A DNA stretch of 34,059 bases from a virus, in the IMG/VR virus record IMGVR_UViG_3300030118_002508, positions 1 through 34,059 of that record; one strand, 5' to 3'. Position numbers and translations under genes: made by a program. Each line of letters opens with the position of its first letter. Position 1 is the stretch's first letter. Below the pieces are notes generated by a model. That model did no database searches. It was not told the DNA's origin and saw nothing but the letters and a program-made list of their open reading frames with translations. Below are positions 1 to 10,688 of the stretch, piece by piece.

Positions 1-3000
1 CTGAAGATAGCATAGGTAATAGCACACTATTCGGTGTAAGATTTACTGACCACAGAGGAAGAGGATATGGTGTTAGATACATCTACAGACAATTAGGAAA
101 AGAGTTTGCTAATGAATTAACTACTATTCCTTCAACCATAGATGAAGAAGTGTGTATTTACTTTGATGATAGTGATGTGAGTCAAGGTGGTTTTACCATA
201 GGGCAGCACATGCTTGGTTGGGGTGATGTTACAGGTAGGATGGATATATCGGGCTTACATGCAAGTGAAGGCGAAAAGTCTTGGCGTGGTAATCAATGGC
301 GTGGAGTACCTGCACCTGATGTTGGAATTGACTGTTATATTCAATGGAACAGCACCACATTAACACTTACTTTAGAAGCACCATTTGACACAGGTAACTT
401 AGCAAACCATCCTGACATACTTGGTTATCTTGGATTCCCTAAAGAAAACGGAGTAATACAACTTACTGACCCATTTACTAATACATCTTCTTCTCGTTTA
501 GGTTCAACGGGCACAGTAATTTCTTACACATCAAGAACTACTGAAAAAGTAGGTGGCACTCATCAGTTCTTTGGTGTAATAGGGCCAAATGATGCTGTAT
601 CACATAGTCTAAGTGCTGCTACAAGTGGTGCTACATTTACAGAAACCGCTACAACTTATAACAATAATCAGATTCACAGATTAATTATAACTCCAAGATT
701 GAATTGGACTACTTTAATTACTGATGAAATTATTGCTGTGGCTACTGCTCATGCAATTAATTTACAAAATCCTAATATCGAAGAAGGATTGTCATTTGAT
801 TGTAGAGACTTCTATGCGGCAGACGGTAGAACACTTGGAGAGTGGGGTGTAAGTCCTGATGCAATTAAGATAAGAGCGCATAATCCACAGCGTGGTGCTG
901 TACCGTTATCTACCATGTTTTCCGCTACTGTTCACAAAGACTTGGGTATCGAGGCACCACACCTTGAATATGGTGAATACAAATACATAGACAAGTCTAC
1001 TTTAAATCAATGGACTATCAATGCACCTGATACAGAACATAAACCTGTATCGGATGCTAACATAGATAAAAACAGAAAAGCAGGGTGTGGTTACTTACCT
1101 CGCACAATCCTACAAATCAGGTCAAAGAGTCGTGGGTATCATAGTAACACACCAACACCTGTTGTAGTGGATTCATACAATGACCCAATTAATATCACAA
1201 ATTGGAAAAATAATTTGACTGGTATAAATTATACATCAGTACATGGTGACCATATTTTACCTAAATTAGATAATGGTATAGTGCAATTTAGTGATTACAC
1301 AGGGGCTACCACTCACTTTACAATTCCAACTGCTCAACATCTTACCCACATGATGAAACCTGCTGGTCAAGAAAGTGCCACTCAATACTCTAAAAATAAA
1401 ATATTATCATTTGGTAGTTCAGCAAGAATATGGTTTAGTGATGAAGCATTCGCTACCGCTACATCCAAACAAGGTTCAACATCAATGCAAGATATACAAG
1501 TCTTGGATGCAAATTCTGTATTCTTAGAAAAATATGCTACATCTGATGATGCTGATGATGGAATACTAATGTTACATGGTGATAAGCAATTTACCGGTTA
1601 TCGCTTGTATGGTAGTGTAGAAAGTAAACCTGTAGTACACTTTATGGGTGGTAGAGACAGTATAGACCACAGTGTACCACTTTACTTCGGTGGTGGTTTC
1701 AGTGGTGTGGTGCTTGACATTAATGACGGCACACAAAACGATTACTCTTCATTTTATACACACCCATACTCCACCGGTCCAACCGGTACTGCGGGTATTC
1801 AAAATGCAAATGAAATTAGCACATCGTTTGCTATCTTAGATTGTAACGCTATGTTGGCATTCTTCCCCGGTACGCCATTTTTAAATCAACATAGAGGAAG
1901 TGTTACACCACCTGCACATAATAAGAATAATATTCTATCACCCGATTTAATGAATGAAACATACTCAAGAACAGTACATAGACCGGCTCACCTATCTGCT
2001 CGCTATACGGCTGGTGTAGTGCCACAAAAAGCAGTGCCTATGGTAATAAGATTACCACATCAAAATGCAAGATACCGTGATTATGTGGGTGATGATGTAG
2101 TAGATGGGAAATATTTTACAACATATCTAGTATTTGGTCCGGGTCAAGCATTCCCCTTTACATCAGATGAAACTGATAGTAAATCAGACCGAGAGCCACA
2201 TCCGGGTTCTGTAGTAACTACGGGTAATGGATGGAGTAAAGTGCCATTTGGTGTAAATCTACCAAATGAAATTAAAAACTCTGATGGGATATACGGTCCT
2301 CCAAGTAGCACATACCAAAGCAGAAGAAATCGTTTCCAATACCACACTACATTGAATTGGTCACCAGCAGAAGGAATACCTAATATTGGTGATGGAATAA
2401 ATATTTCCGGTAGTTTTGTTGCTGGTTATGGTTTAATGCAAAGACCTGAACATGGGTATCATTATGGAGAGCATTTCGTTAATCCTACTTCAAATAAAGT
2501 AACTGCTCTTAATGAACCTGATTACAAAAAGGCTCACCCATACCAACATTGTAGCATTGGTTACTATGGCATCGCTATGAGTGCGGATATGACATGGCAC
2601 ATGGATGGTGGTTATCATCCGGGTGGTAGTTGGTTAGACCAACAAATGTCATTTAACCCACCTATGGAAAAGGGAAATTATCGTGTATTTAAAGAAGCAG
2701 TAAATACGGTGCATCCAACAGCATTTAGAGCATCAGGTTGTTTACATTTAGATTGGGTGGTAGATGCGACAACGGATGCTAGTGAATTTTTTAGAGATAC
2801 AATACTTGTTGATGCAACTCGATGTCAAAACGGTGAAGAGTTAGCGACTATCATAGGTCAAGCAATTAATGAAAACCCCGGCAGGAGTGCATTAAAGGCT
2901 CTTGGTGGCACCTTTATGCCATCTATGGGCACATCTATAAGACAGGATAGATACGGTTGGATAGAGTTAGATTATGTAAATTATAACTTATCTGATGTTG

Positions 3001-6000
3001 CACTGAATGAAGCAAATGTAGCAAACTTGAATACAACTTCAAGTGCCACTACATTTAGCAATGCTAAGTCATATGTTTTAGCCAAGTTAGCAATCGGCAA
3101 CGGTCAAGTCAATTTAGAAAAGATTCCGGCATCCGGTTGGATTCGTACCGACTTAGGAGGTAGATTACCTTCTGACCCAACGGGTACTGATGCACCTACA
3201 TTCGGTTGTTATCATTCTCGTGAAGTTATACAGATAAGTGGTACATGGCATGTATTATTCCATCTTGCACCAAATAGAATTAGCGGAATGCCTGTTATGG
3301 AAGATATAACAACTTGGGATAATAAGTGTGATAGTGCAAGCAATTTATCATTCCCTGACTTATTAGGAACAGGTGCATTAAATCCACCAACTAAGGTATA
3401 TGTTTGGTCTAAATCAGGAGTTCACACATATATGAATAATACATCAGATAAAGGTAATTTGTTTCATAAATCAAGTGTACACTTTAACGGATTAGTAGAT
3501 GCAATAGACCGTACAAGACCTGTAGGTGCAGTAGGTTGGGCTGGTGAAAGATACTCTTATCTTAACACTCTAAAAATAGGCTCGTCTAATGTATATGCCG
3601 CAGGTCTTGGTGCTTGGCATCCAAAATTAGGTTTCTCGCCATATGGAAAAGCATCTTCAGTAATGAGTACATTTGGTCATCTTCCAAATATTTCACCGTT
3701 AAAGTATGCACCTGAAAGCACCGGCCCAATAAACGGTAGAGGTGGTGCTGATGCAGTATTGTCTTCAGCATATTCATGGAATACAGGTTTAGCATCCACT
3801 GACGCTTTATATTCAGGATATGCATATGAAAGTGCTGAAGATTCATTATATGGAAATAAACCCGTTACAACATTAAACAATGGTGTTGATGTTATTGAAT
3901 CTTTACATAGTAATCAAGGTGTATTTGGAAGAGCATTTTTAGTTATCTCTTACGAAGGAGAACTCCCGTTAATTGCAAAGCGTGACCGTGACGGCATTAC
4001 AGCAACAGGTGATTGGTTAGCAGTGAGAAGTAAAGTGCTACAAAGCGTTGATGTTGCAACTGCTTTGACATTTGCTGGTAACACTCAGTGGAGTGCAGAC
4101 ATACACAGTGCTGATAGATTTGTAGCACCCGCTAACGGTGGACCTAATATTGAGGCTTTAATCCCTGATGGTATTAGTGTACCTACTGCTGATTACGCAA
4201 CATCAGCATCTAATTCTGCTTTTACATTTAACAGCACAATTTCTGCTGATAGTAGTTTGAAAAATGCTGAACCATGTCTACACCCAACAGGAGATTTATT
4301 CTTTGATTTAGATGAGAGTCCGGGTAGCATATTTTTAAATGATAATAGCAATGTTGAAAGAAATAGAGCAATAGATTTCCTTACCGGTACTGGTATGACA
4401 AGATATGCTCAAAACACCGCTTGGGGTGGTGCGACGAATGTAAGAAAACTTATGCTTAACACACCAACTAAAAACTTCTCAGTAGAACATGTAGTATGGA
4501 AGCGAATGGATGGGGGTAACTTATCTCTACCCGCATCCAATGCTCGTGGTCTTGGTGCAATACCTTTCACTACAAGAGTTAATGGTGGTAACGCTTTTAC
4601 TATGGGAGAAGAATTACTTGGTAATAATAGATTTAGTTTTGAAACTACAAACAGTGCAATGTTCCCAATATTACAGGCTCAAGAGTTGTCTCATCCTCAA
4701 TTAGCAACTCAACATCCTGATGAGTTAAGAAATGCGTTAATGATTCCTAATGAGGAAATACAATTTGAAGAGATTATAGTTACTGATGATACAGGTCAAA
4801 CTCACATTATTGAGGGTGGTTCACCGTTTGGAACTATTATTAGAACATATAATACAGTTTCAGATAGAGGTGCAGAAGGTTTAGCACCATCTATTGCAAA
4901 CAGTGGTATTGAACCTAACCTAAAGATTAGACTACCCGACCCTGAAACTATTCCGGGTAACATCATTATCAGACCGGGGTTCGGGGCTTTACAGGCATAC
5001 CAAACTGAAACTATCGGTAGTGGAGGTATGATGAGGCCAATTTCAAGTGCCACCCTCAAGCATTTGTTTACTGATGAAACAACAGGGCCAAGATTGGGGC
5101 CGACCTTTAGTGACCATAATTGGGAACACATTAGTCAAGCAGCAACAGGTGAAGCATTCCCTGATTCTACTTACAAGGGATGGGAAATTACTACAGGTAA
5201 TGCGCCGTTAGAAACATCTTACGAACTGCATGACAGAACACTTTACTTCCACATAACAAAGAACGGTAACACTCATTCCCATCGTCATCCAAATTATTAC
5301 ACTCACGCTGCTGGTGCGGTATCTAACGAATTGACAGCAGTATCTTACAGTGGAACTACACTTACTGTAAATACCGCACCATCTACATCGCTATATGATG
5401 AAACTGTAGGGCCGGGAGATACACGCAAGTTCTTGAGATTATACGACCCAACCACAGGTAAAGGTGGTGTAGCGTCATTCACCGGAATAGCAAGTAGTAC
5501 ATTTACAGGATGTGTAGGAGATGCTGACTTCCAAGAAATAATTAAGGGTGATATATCTTCTTACAAAGTAGTTCCATCTTACTACATACCTGCTGGTTCT
5601 ACTCGATTCTTTGCTGCACGAAGATTGCGTGACCATGCAGAAGTAAGTGGTAACAGCCCCGATACAGCCCATATGTTATATTTTAACTACTTTGGTGGTG
5701 CAGAAGAACAACCAAAATCACTGTTTAGACGACCAAGACTATCTCCATTGGCTGCACCTCGTATGGGTCATCACTTTGTAAACCCAACTATGGCTATGCT
5801 ACCGGGTCATTGGGCGCATCCTGCATATCAAGGATTATACAACAAGCATCTTGCTACAAGGTCGGCTACATTAGACTTTGATGAGAATTTATTAATGAAA
5901 GAGCAAAATTTGAATGATTTAAAATCAAGCATTGAAACTACTCTAACAGATAAATTTCATGCTTATGATGTGATGCACAAATTTAGTGCATTAAGTGCAA

Positions 6001-9000
6001 CTCCGAGTGGACCGAGTGACATACATGGTGGTGCATTTACTTTAATGTTTGAAACTAAAATTAAGACTGATGGTTACGGAATATTAGCCTCAGAAGGTCA
6101 AGCAGGGGTTATCAATGCAGCAGGTGGGCACACTATTGTATTAGAAGCGGCTGCTAACTATACATTGGATAAGCACTTCCCTGACCCCTCAGAAGTTGGT
6201 GCATATCAAGTCATTATACAACCGAATGTTCACAAGTCACAGTTAATGGGGTATCATGCAAACGGTGGTGTAGATGGTAGCGGTAATCATGAATTACCCG
6301 ATGGAACAGTCAATGAATTAACAAGTCAACAAGTAGCACTTGTCATAGGTATTAGAGAGACTGATAGTGCAACAGGTGGATTAGGACTTGTATTAGCAAA
6401 CGCTACAATGGCAGATGTTAGAGGTTGTGAGATTTTCATTAATGAAATTATGATAGACCATGACCCTGACCACATGAGCCAATTTACTAATATTCCACCG
6501 CTAATGACTTACAATCCATTAGGAGTACAGGCTACTGAGTCACCAACATTCATAAAAAATTCACTACCGTATGTGCCACAAATGTTTGCAAAAGCCACAC
6601 CGGGTTTCACAACTAATATTCCGTGGTGGAGTTACATACACATAGGCGGTGCTGACTCAACAACAGGCTCTCAAAGAGCAACAGGATTTAGACATATATC
6701 TCATCATAGATTTGACAACTACTATGAATTTATACGAGCAGGAGCAGGTAGTATTGGATGTCAAATTACACTTGCTGGTTATCCAAGCATTTATCCTGAC
6801 ATATATCATGAAATTCTTGAAAACATAAGTTTGAACCCTGTGTGTACTGTAGTGTCTGTGGCAACCAACACGATTACTGTAGACGATGCAAGAGGATTCC
6901 CAATGGTGCCCTACTATGGTAACATGTTGGAATATACTGATGCAGATGGAGTTAGGCGCACTCATACCTATACTGAGCGTAGTGGATATGATGCGTCTAA
7001 TATGAATAAACCAAAACAATTTACCATTGCAACAAACACTACTTTTACCAACAATTTAACTGTGGGTACAAAATTACGGCTTACTCGTGCTTATGATTTT
7101 AGACCATCAGGTAGTATTTTTACAGATTCTAAAACAAGTATAATTACAAGAATGCTACCACAAACGCTACAAGGTAGTAGAGATACAAACAGTCTACACA
7201 TGGCTGATGCTTTCTTATGTCTATGGCATCCAAATCTTGGTCGCCCACATACTTTCTATTCTGATTCAAGTCGTACTTGGTTGTCACCTAATCTTGATAG
7301 AGCAGTAGATAAAAAACCATTAAACAGTATGCCTGAACACTTTGAGACTATACATTATCATGACACTACTTATTTTACAAGTATAGGACCATTTGCGTTT
7401 GAAATAAGAACACCTCGCCCACCTCATAAATATAAAAACAGTAGTAACACAGAAATTACTTTCACATCTAAGGATTCTGCTAATGTAATGAATGTAAATA
7501 CTACATCGGGGTTATCAGGTACACCAACTATTATGGTAGATGGAGTAGTATTTACTGTAGCAAGTTTCTCATCAGGAACTCAAATTACAGTAAATGAAAC
7601 AATACCGGATGGACTTACAGGAGGTGTAAACATTTTGTTAAGTGGATTTGCTATAAAAACAGCAGATGAAATCCGTGGTAGTTTAGCAACAGAAAATGGT
7701 GGTAGTATTCAACAATTTTTCAATCAAGGTGGAGCAATAGAATCGGGTGAAAATGTACAACTTTATGGATTTTGGCCTTGTGGTTCTCGTGGTGGTCCTC
7801 TTGCAAGTAGACTTGACGGCTATGGTTATGTATCTACATCTTGGGACTTCCCTAGAGAATTTAATCCTGTATATACTGATGGTGGTGATGATGGGTCATA
7901 TGATGCCACGGTAGGTATTACTAAATCAAAGTACAAAGATATATCTAATCCAACTCGTGTTAGACCATTTGGTTACAGATTCGGATTACGACAACCATAC
8001 AACAAACCACAGTGGTCTACATTTGGATTGAGGGCACTTCGTGAGGCTGAACTCTTAGAAGATGCTTCAGTTACAGTAGCAAACCATGCAGCAAGTTACC
8101 AACAAGGACCACTTATTCAACAAGAAAGCCAAACATGGACATACGCTGGTGGAAGTGGTGGAGTATCTAATCCTACATACGGAAACAAATATGTTGGGAT
8201 TATGGAAAGGCAAACTAACTTTAGTGGTATGTTAGGTGTAGATATTCCTGAAAGACAAGTAAGATACAGTGACGGGATGAGAGTTACACGACCATTTGGT
8301 TGCCCTGTACGCACTCTAAGAAACGCTGCTAGTGTAGCAAGGGAATGGTGGGGTGAAGGAAATAATAAGTTTATTCATAACTTAGATGATGCCCTGTCAT
8401 ACTACATTATAGATTGGTGGGGTAATACTCGTGGAGAGGATGTTAGAAGATTCCCTGTTCGTGGTTTTGGTATCAAACCTGCATGGGATTGTGCTGATGT
8501 TTACGAATATGATAGGACTAATGATAGAACACCGTATCAGCGTCTATACAATAATGGTTCACCTATAGTAAATGGTAAAAACATTATTGATAATTCAGGA
8601 AATGTAAGTGTAGCAAGTGGACATACTATACCAAAACATGGTGGTAAATTAAATAATCATAATAATAATAGTTCTACAACTTTAGTTGATGTATTTTTAC
8701 CAACTAATGCACAAAGAGTAGGTGATAACGGTAGAGGTTACGGTGTAAGATACCCAACTGCATTCAATGAAGATTTACTTACAGCCTTGAATGAACCAAA
8801 CCACACTACAGGTGTGGTATTATCTCACCACACAGCAGAACCTAACATGAATGATGGTTACATTAGAGCGAGAGATGATGTATTGCAATCTGATGAAGTG
8901 CCTCGTGGTATAAGTGCAAGACTCGCCATAGCAGAAGATGGACTACTCAAACCTGAAGCAGTAGTAAGCGACAGAGTAGAAACAGTAGATGGTGATACAC

Positions 9001-10688
9001 CACACAAGGATGCTGTCAGTAGAAGTAGTCCTCGTATCGGTTTAGATACAGAAAATGTAGAAGGTGTAGATGAAAATATGATTATCATTAACACTGAGGC
9101 GCACAGTCTACACACTGACAGAAATGTAGGACAGCGTGTGATATTACAAGGTGGTATGCAAACAGGCTCTCAAACACTTGGTGATTACGACTTAACTGCA
9201 TTGAACTTTGGTGGGCAACCGCAGGGTGGTGTAATTAGATTAAGCCATACATCTAACTTCAATCCTCTTGGTGGTACATTCCTTGCAGAAACACGAAACT
9301 TCGTATCTCCTATTGACGATACAGAATGGGGTGGTATTCCTACAAGTGGTATGGTATTATGGTTAAAGGCTGATGAAATAGATTTGGCAGATGGTGCTGC
9401 TGTTACATCTTGGAAAGACGCTTCGGGTAATGGACATGAGTTTGTACAAGCAACATCGTCTAAACAACCTACATTTGTATTAAGTGAATCATCATTCAAC
9501 AATATGCCAGCCGTAAGATTTGATGGCGGGGATAATTTGGGCTTGCCATTTACTGCTGATTTGAATACAAATGAGTTTACAATATTTGTAGTACCGGCAG
9601 TATCATCAGATACAAATGCACCTGAATTAGTTATTGATAACTCAACATCTCCTTCTAGCACATCTAAAGGGTGGACTATTGCGGCTGATATGAGAAACAG
9701 TGGTGGTGCTAATAATTGGGAAATGTTTGTAGGTGTAGGTTCATCTTCTTATCCAAACATAAGTGCTGGCACTGATTCCGTTTCTGTAAGTGGTGCGCCA
9801 TCAATATTGGTAGGACAAATTAGTGGTGGAAATGGTGCTGGTGGTTCTGCTACCCAATTATTTAGAGTAAATGGCACTCAAATAGGCACTGCTACAGTAG
9901 CGTATCACAAAGATACAGGTGAAACATATCATGCGGGTGCGGGTGATAATGCTACAACATATGAGTTAAATGGAGAAATAGCAGAAATTATTCAATTTAA
10001 TAGAGCATTAACAACTACAGAAATACAACAAGTAGAAGGTTATCTTGCAGAAAAGTATGGTATTACAGCCGCTTCTGCATGGAAGAGTAGTAACCCATAC
10101 CAAAGCGATGTAAACGGCCATGCAAGAACTAATGTTGTAGATAAGAAGATTACATACATGATGCGCCCTATTCGATTATTAGACAAACAACATGCTGAAA
10201 TGTTTAGGTCTAACTCTAACCTACATTCTTCTTCACCTCAATACGGTAGTAATTACTTTGGTGCTACAGCAGGTGGTAAGTATGGATTGTATGTTTATGA
10301 AGTTGAAAATGGTAAAGCAAGTGTAGGTTCCTATATTCGTGCTACTGACCCTGATTCTAACCCACCGTATGCCCCTGCATACTACATGGATATATCAGCA
10401 AGTGATACAGTACCGATGAGTCAAGGCCCGAAGATTAAGGGCACAGAAGTTACAGGTTTCGATAAGACACTGTTAGATAATGAAGTAACTCGTGTAATAA
10501 TTAGTGAAAACTCCTTGCAACATCATCGTGCCGATGCTTCCCGCAGAAGGTCACATGAAGAAGGAGATGTAAAGGAATTAAGAATGGATTATAGCGTACA
10601 ACCAAGGTTTTCTCAATCCCTCCATCAAAAGGGACATAAAGGCGATGTGACCTACAACAGTTCGGACCATAGTGGTGATGCGGCATGA
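1..10688 (+). CDS. Giant virion/adhesion protein, 5' end outside the window
   Basis: The reading frame is open from the first bases (first full codon at 3) to a TGA at 10686, giving at least 3561 residues. The GTG at 150 is internal, because sensible coding continues upstream, so the true start lies outside the window. The protein is rich in Gly, Ser, Thr, Asn and aromatic residues, and I see no membrane segment, as in large fibre, tail or adhesion proteins. A LamG/concanavalin-like module lies near the C terminus (9351-10064): it opens with GMVLWLKAD, contains SWKDASGNG and ends with a typical EIIQFNRALTTTEIQ...YLAEKYG helix. A short motif (HFVNPT followed by AHP and YQ) occurs twice, near 2470 and 5770. 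The stop overlaps the next start as ATGA. Structural role is inferred from composition, size and its place beside tail-like genes; the exact virion part is unknown. Confidence 0.8.
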   Translation, partial: EDSIGNSTLFGVRFTDHRGRGYGVRYIYRQLGKEFANELTTIPSTIDEEVCIYFDDSDVSQGGFTIGQHMLGWGDVTGRMDISGLHASEGEKSWRGNQWRGVPAPDVGIDCYIQWNSTTLTLTLEAPFDTGNLANHPDILGYLGFPKENGVIQLTDPFTNTSSSRLGSTGTVISYTSRTTEKVGGTHQFFGVIGPNDAVSHSLSAATSGATFTETATTYNNNQIHRLIITPRLNWTTLITDEIIAVATAHAINLQNPNIEEGLSFDCRDFYAADGRTLGEWGVSPDAIKIRAHNPQRGAVPLSTMFSATVHKDLGIEAPHLEYGEYKYIDKSTLNQWTINAPDTEHKPVSDANIDKNRKAGCGYLPRTILQIRSKSRGYHSNTPTPVVVDSYNDPINITNWKNNLTGINYTSVHGDHILPKLDNGIVQFSDYTGATTHFTIPTAQHLTHMMKPAGQESATQYSKNKILSFGSSARIWFSDEAFATATSKQGSTSMQDIQVLDANSVFLEKYATSDDADDGILMLHGDKQFTGYRLYGSVESKPVVHFMGGRDSIDHSVPLYFGGGFSGVVLDINDGTQNDYSSFYTHPYSTGPTGTAGIQNANEISTSFAILDCNAMLAFFPGTPFLNQHRGSVTPPAHNKNNILSPDLMNETYSRTVHRPAHLSARYTAGVVPQKAVPMVIRLPHQNARYRDYVGDDVVDGKYFTTYLVFGPGQAFPFTSDETDSKSDREPHPGSVVTTGNGWSKVPFGVNLPNEIKNSDGIYGPPSSTYQSRRNRFQYHTTLNWSPAEGIPNIGDGINISGSFVAGYGLMQRPEHGYHYGEHFVNPTSNKVTALNEPDYKKAHPYQHCSIGYYGIAMSADMTWHMDGGYHPGGSWLDQQMSFNPPMEKGNYRVFKEAVNTVHPTAFRASGCLHLDWVVDATTDASEFFRDTILVDATRCQNGEELATIIGQAINENPGRSALKALGGTFMPSMGTSIRQDRYGWIELDYVNYNLSDVALNEANVANLNTTSSATTFSNAKSYVLAKLAIGNGQVNLEKIPASGWIRTDLGGRLPSDPTGTDAPTFGCYHSREVIQISGTWHVLFHLAPNRISGMPVMEDITTWDNKCDSASNLSFPDLLGTGALNPPTKVYVWSKSGVHTYMNNTSDKGNLFHKSSVHFNGLVDAIDRTRPVGAVGWAGERYSYLNTLKIGSSNVYAAGLGAWHPKLGFSPYGKASSVMSTFGHLPNISPLKYAPESTGPINGRGGADAVLSSAYSWNTGLASTDALYSGYAYESAEDSLYGNKPVTTLNNGVDVIESLHSNQGVFGRAFLVISYEGELPLIAKRDRDGITATGDWLAVRSKVLQSVDVATALTFAGNTQWSADIHSADRFVAPANGGPNIEALIPDGISVPTADYATSASNSAFTFNSTISADSSLKNAEPCLHPTGDLFFDLDESPGSIFLNDNSNVERNRAIDFLTGTGMTRYAQNTAWGGATNVRKLMLNTPTKNFSVEHVVWKRMDGGNLSLPASNARGLGAIPFTTRVNGGNAFTMGEELLGNNRFSFETTNSAMFPILQAQELSHPQLATQHPDELRNALMIPNEEIQFEEIIVTDDTGQTHIIEGGSPFGTIIRTYNTVSDRGAEGLAPSIANSGIEPNLKIRLPDPETIPGNIIIRPGFGALQAYQTETIGSGGMMRPISSATLKHLFTDETTGPRLGPTFSDHNWEHISQAATGEAFPDSTYKGWEITTGNAPLETSYELHDRTLYFHITKNGNTHSHRHPNYYTHAAGAVSNELTAVSYSGTTLTVNTAPSTSLYDETVGPGDTRKFLRLYDPTTGKGGVASFTGIASSTFTGCVGDADFQEIIKGDISSYKVVPSYYIPAGSTRFFAARRLRDHAEVSGNSPDTAHMLYFNYFGGAEEQPKSLFRRPRLSPLAAPRMGHHFVNPTMAMLPGHWAHPAYQGLYNKHLATRSATLDFDENLLMKEQNLNDLKSSIETTLTDKFHAYDVMHKFSALSATPSGPSDIHGGAFTLMFETKIKTDGYGILASEGQAGVINAAGGHTIVLEAAANYTLDKHFPDPSEVGAYQVIIQPNVHKSQLMGYHANGGVDGSGNHELPDGTVNELTSQQVALVIGIRETDSATGGLGLVLANATMADVRGCEIFINEIMIDHDPDHMSQFTNIPPLMTYNPLGVQATESPTFIKNSLPYVPQMFAKATPGFTTNIPWWSYIHIGGADSTTGSQRATGFRHISHHRFDNYYEFIRAGAGSIGCQITLAGYPSIYPDIYHEILENISLNPVCTVVSVATNTITVDDARGFPMVPYYGNMLEYTDADGVRRTHTYTERSGYDASNMNKPKQFTIATNTTFTNNLTVGTKLRLTRAYDFRPSGSIFTDSKTSIITRMLPQTLQGSRDTNSLHMADAFLCLWHPNLGRPHTFYSDSSRTWLSPNLDRAVDKKPLNSMPEHFETIHYHDTTYFTSIGPFAFEIRTPRPPHKYKNSSNTEITFTSKDSANVMNVNTTSGLSGTPTIMVDGVVFTVASFSSGTQITVNETIPDGLTGGVNILLSGFAIKTADEIRGSLATENGGSIQQFFNQGGAIESGENVQLYGFWPCGSRGGPLASRLDGYGYVSTSWDFPREFNPVYTDGGDDGSYDATVGITKSKYKDISNPTRVRPFGYRFGLRQPYNKPQWSTFGLRALREAELLEDASVTVANHAASYQQGPLIQQESQTWTYAGGSGGVSNPTYGNKYVGIMERQTNFSGMLGVDIPERQVRYSDGMRVTRPFGCPVRTLRNAASVAREWWGEGNNKFIHNLDDALSYYIIDWWGNTRGEDVRRFPVRGFGIKPAWDCADVYEYDRTNDRTPYQRLYNNGSPIVNGKNIIDNSGNVSVASGHTIPKHGGKLNNHNNNSSTTLVDVFLPTNAQRVGDNGRGYGVRYPTAFNEDLLTALNEPNHTTGVVLSHHTAEPNMNDGYIRARDDVLQSDEVPRGISARLAIAEDGLLKPEAVVSDRVETVDGDTPHKDAVSRSSPRIGLDTENVEGVDENMIIINTEAHSLHTDRNVGQRVILQGGMQTGSQTLGDYDLTALNFGGQPQGGVIRLSHTSNFNPLGGTFLAETRNFVSPIDDTEWGGIPTSGMVLWLKADEIDLADGAAVTSWKDASGNGHEFVQATSSKQPTFVLSESSFNNMPAVRFDGGDNLGLPFTADLNTNEFTIFVVPAVSSDTNAPELVIDNSTSPSSTSKGWTIAADMRNSGGANNWEMFVGVGSSSYPNISAGTDSVSVSGAPSILVGQISGGNGAGGSATQLFRVNGTQIGTATVAYHKDTGETYHAGAGDNATTYELNGEIAEIIQFNRALTTTEIQQVEGYLAEKYGITAASAWKSSNPYQSDVNGHARTNVVDKKITYMMRPIRLLDKQHAEMFRSNSNLHSSSPQYGSNYFGATAGGKYGLYVYEVENGKASVGSYIRATDPDSNPPYAPAYYMDISASDTVPMSQGPKIKGTEVTGFDKTLLDNEVTRVIISENSLQHHRADASRRRSHEEGDVKELRMDYSVQPRFSQSLHQKGHKGDVTYNSSDHSGDAA
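9351..10064 (+). other. LamG-like / concanavalin-type domain within the giant protein
   Basis: This encoded domain of about 238 residues starts with the GMVLWLKAD strand, continues with a W-x-D-x-SGNG segment, an AVRFDG strand and an FTIFVV strand, and closes with the NGEIAEIIQFNRALT strand-helix. That order is typical of LamG-like jelly-roll domains, which often bind carbohydrate or the cell surface. Its position near the C-terminal end of a virion protein suggests receptor binding, which is inference. Confidence 0.7.

Noticed and set aside
150-152. GTG at 150 as the start of the giant gene
   Set aside because: The frame stays open with plausible coding to the left edge (49 more codons), so this is an internal codon and the gene is partial.
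9185-9661. 158-residue frame on the minus strand inside the giant gene
   Set aside because: It is antisense to a strongly supported coding region, with low-complexity Ser/Pro composition; a shadow of codon use.
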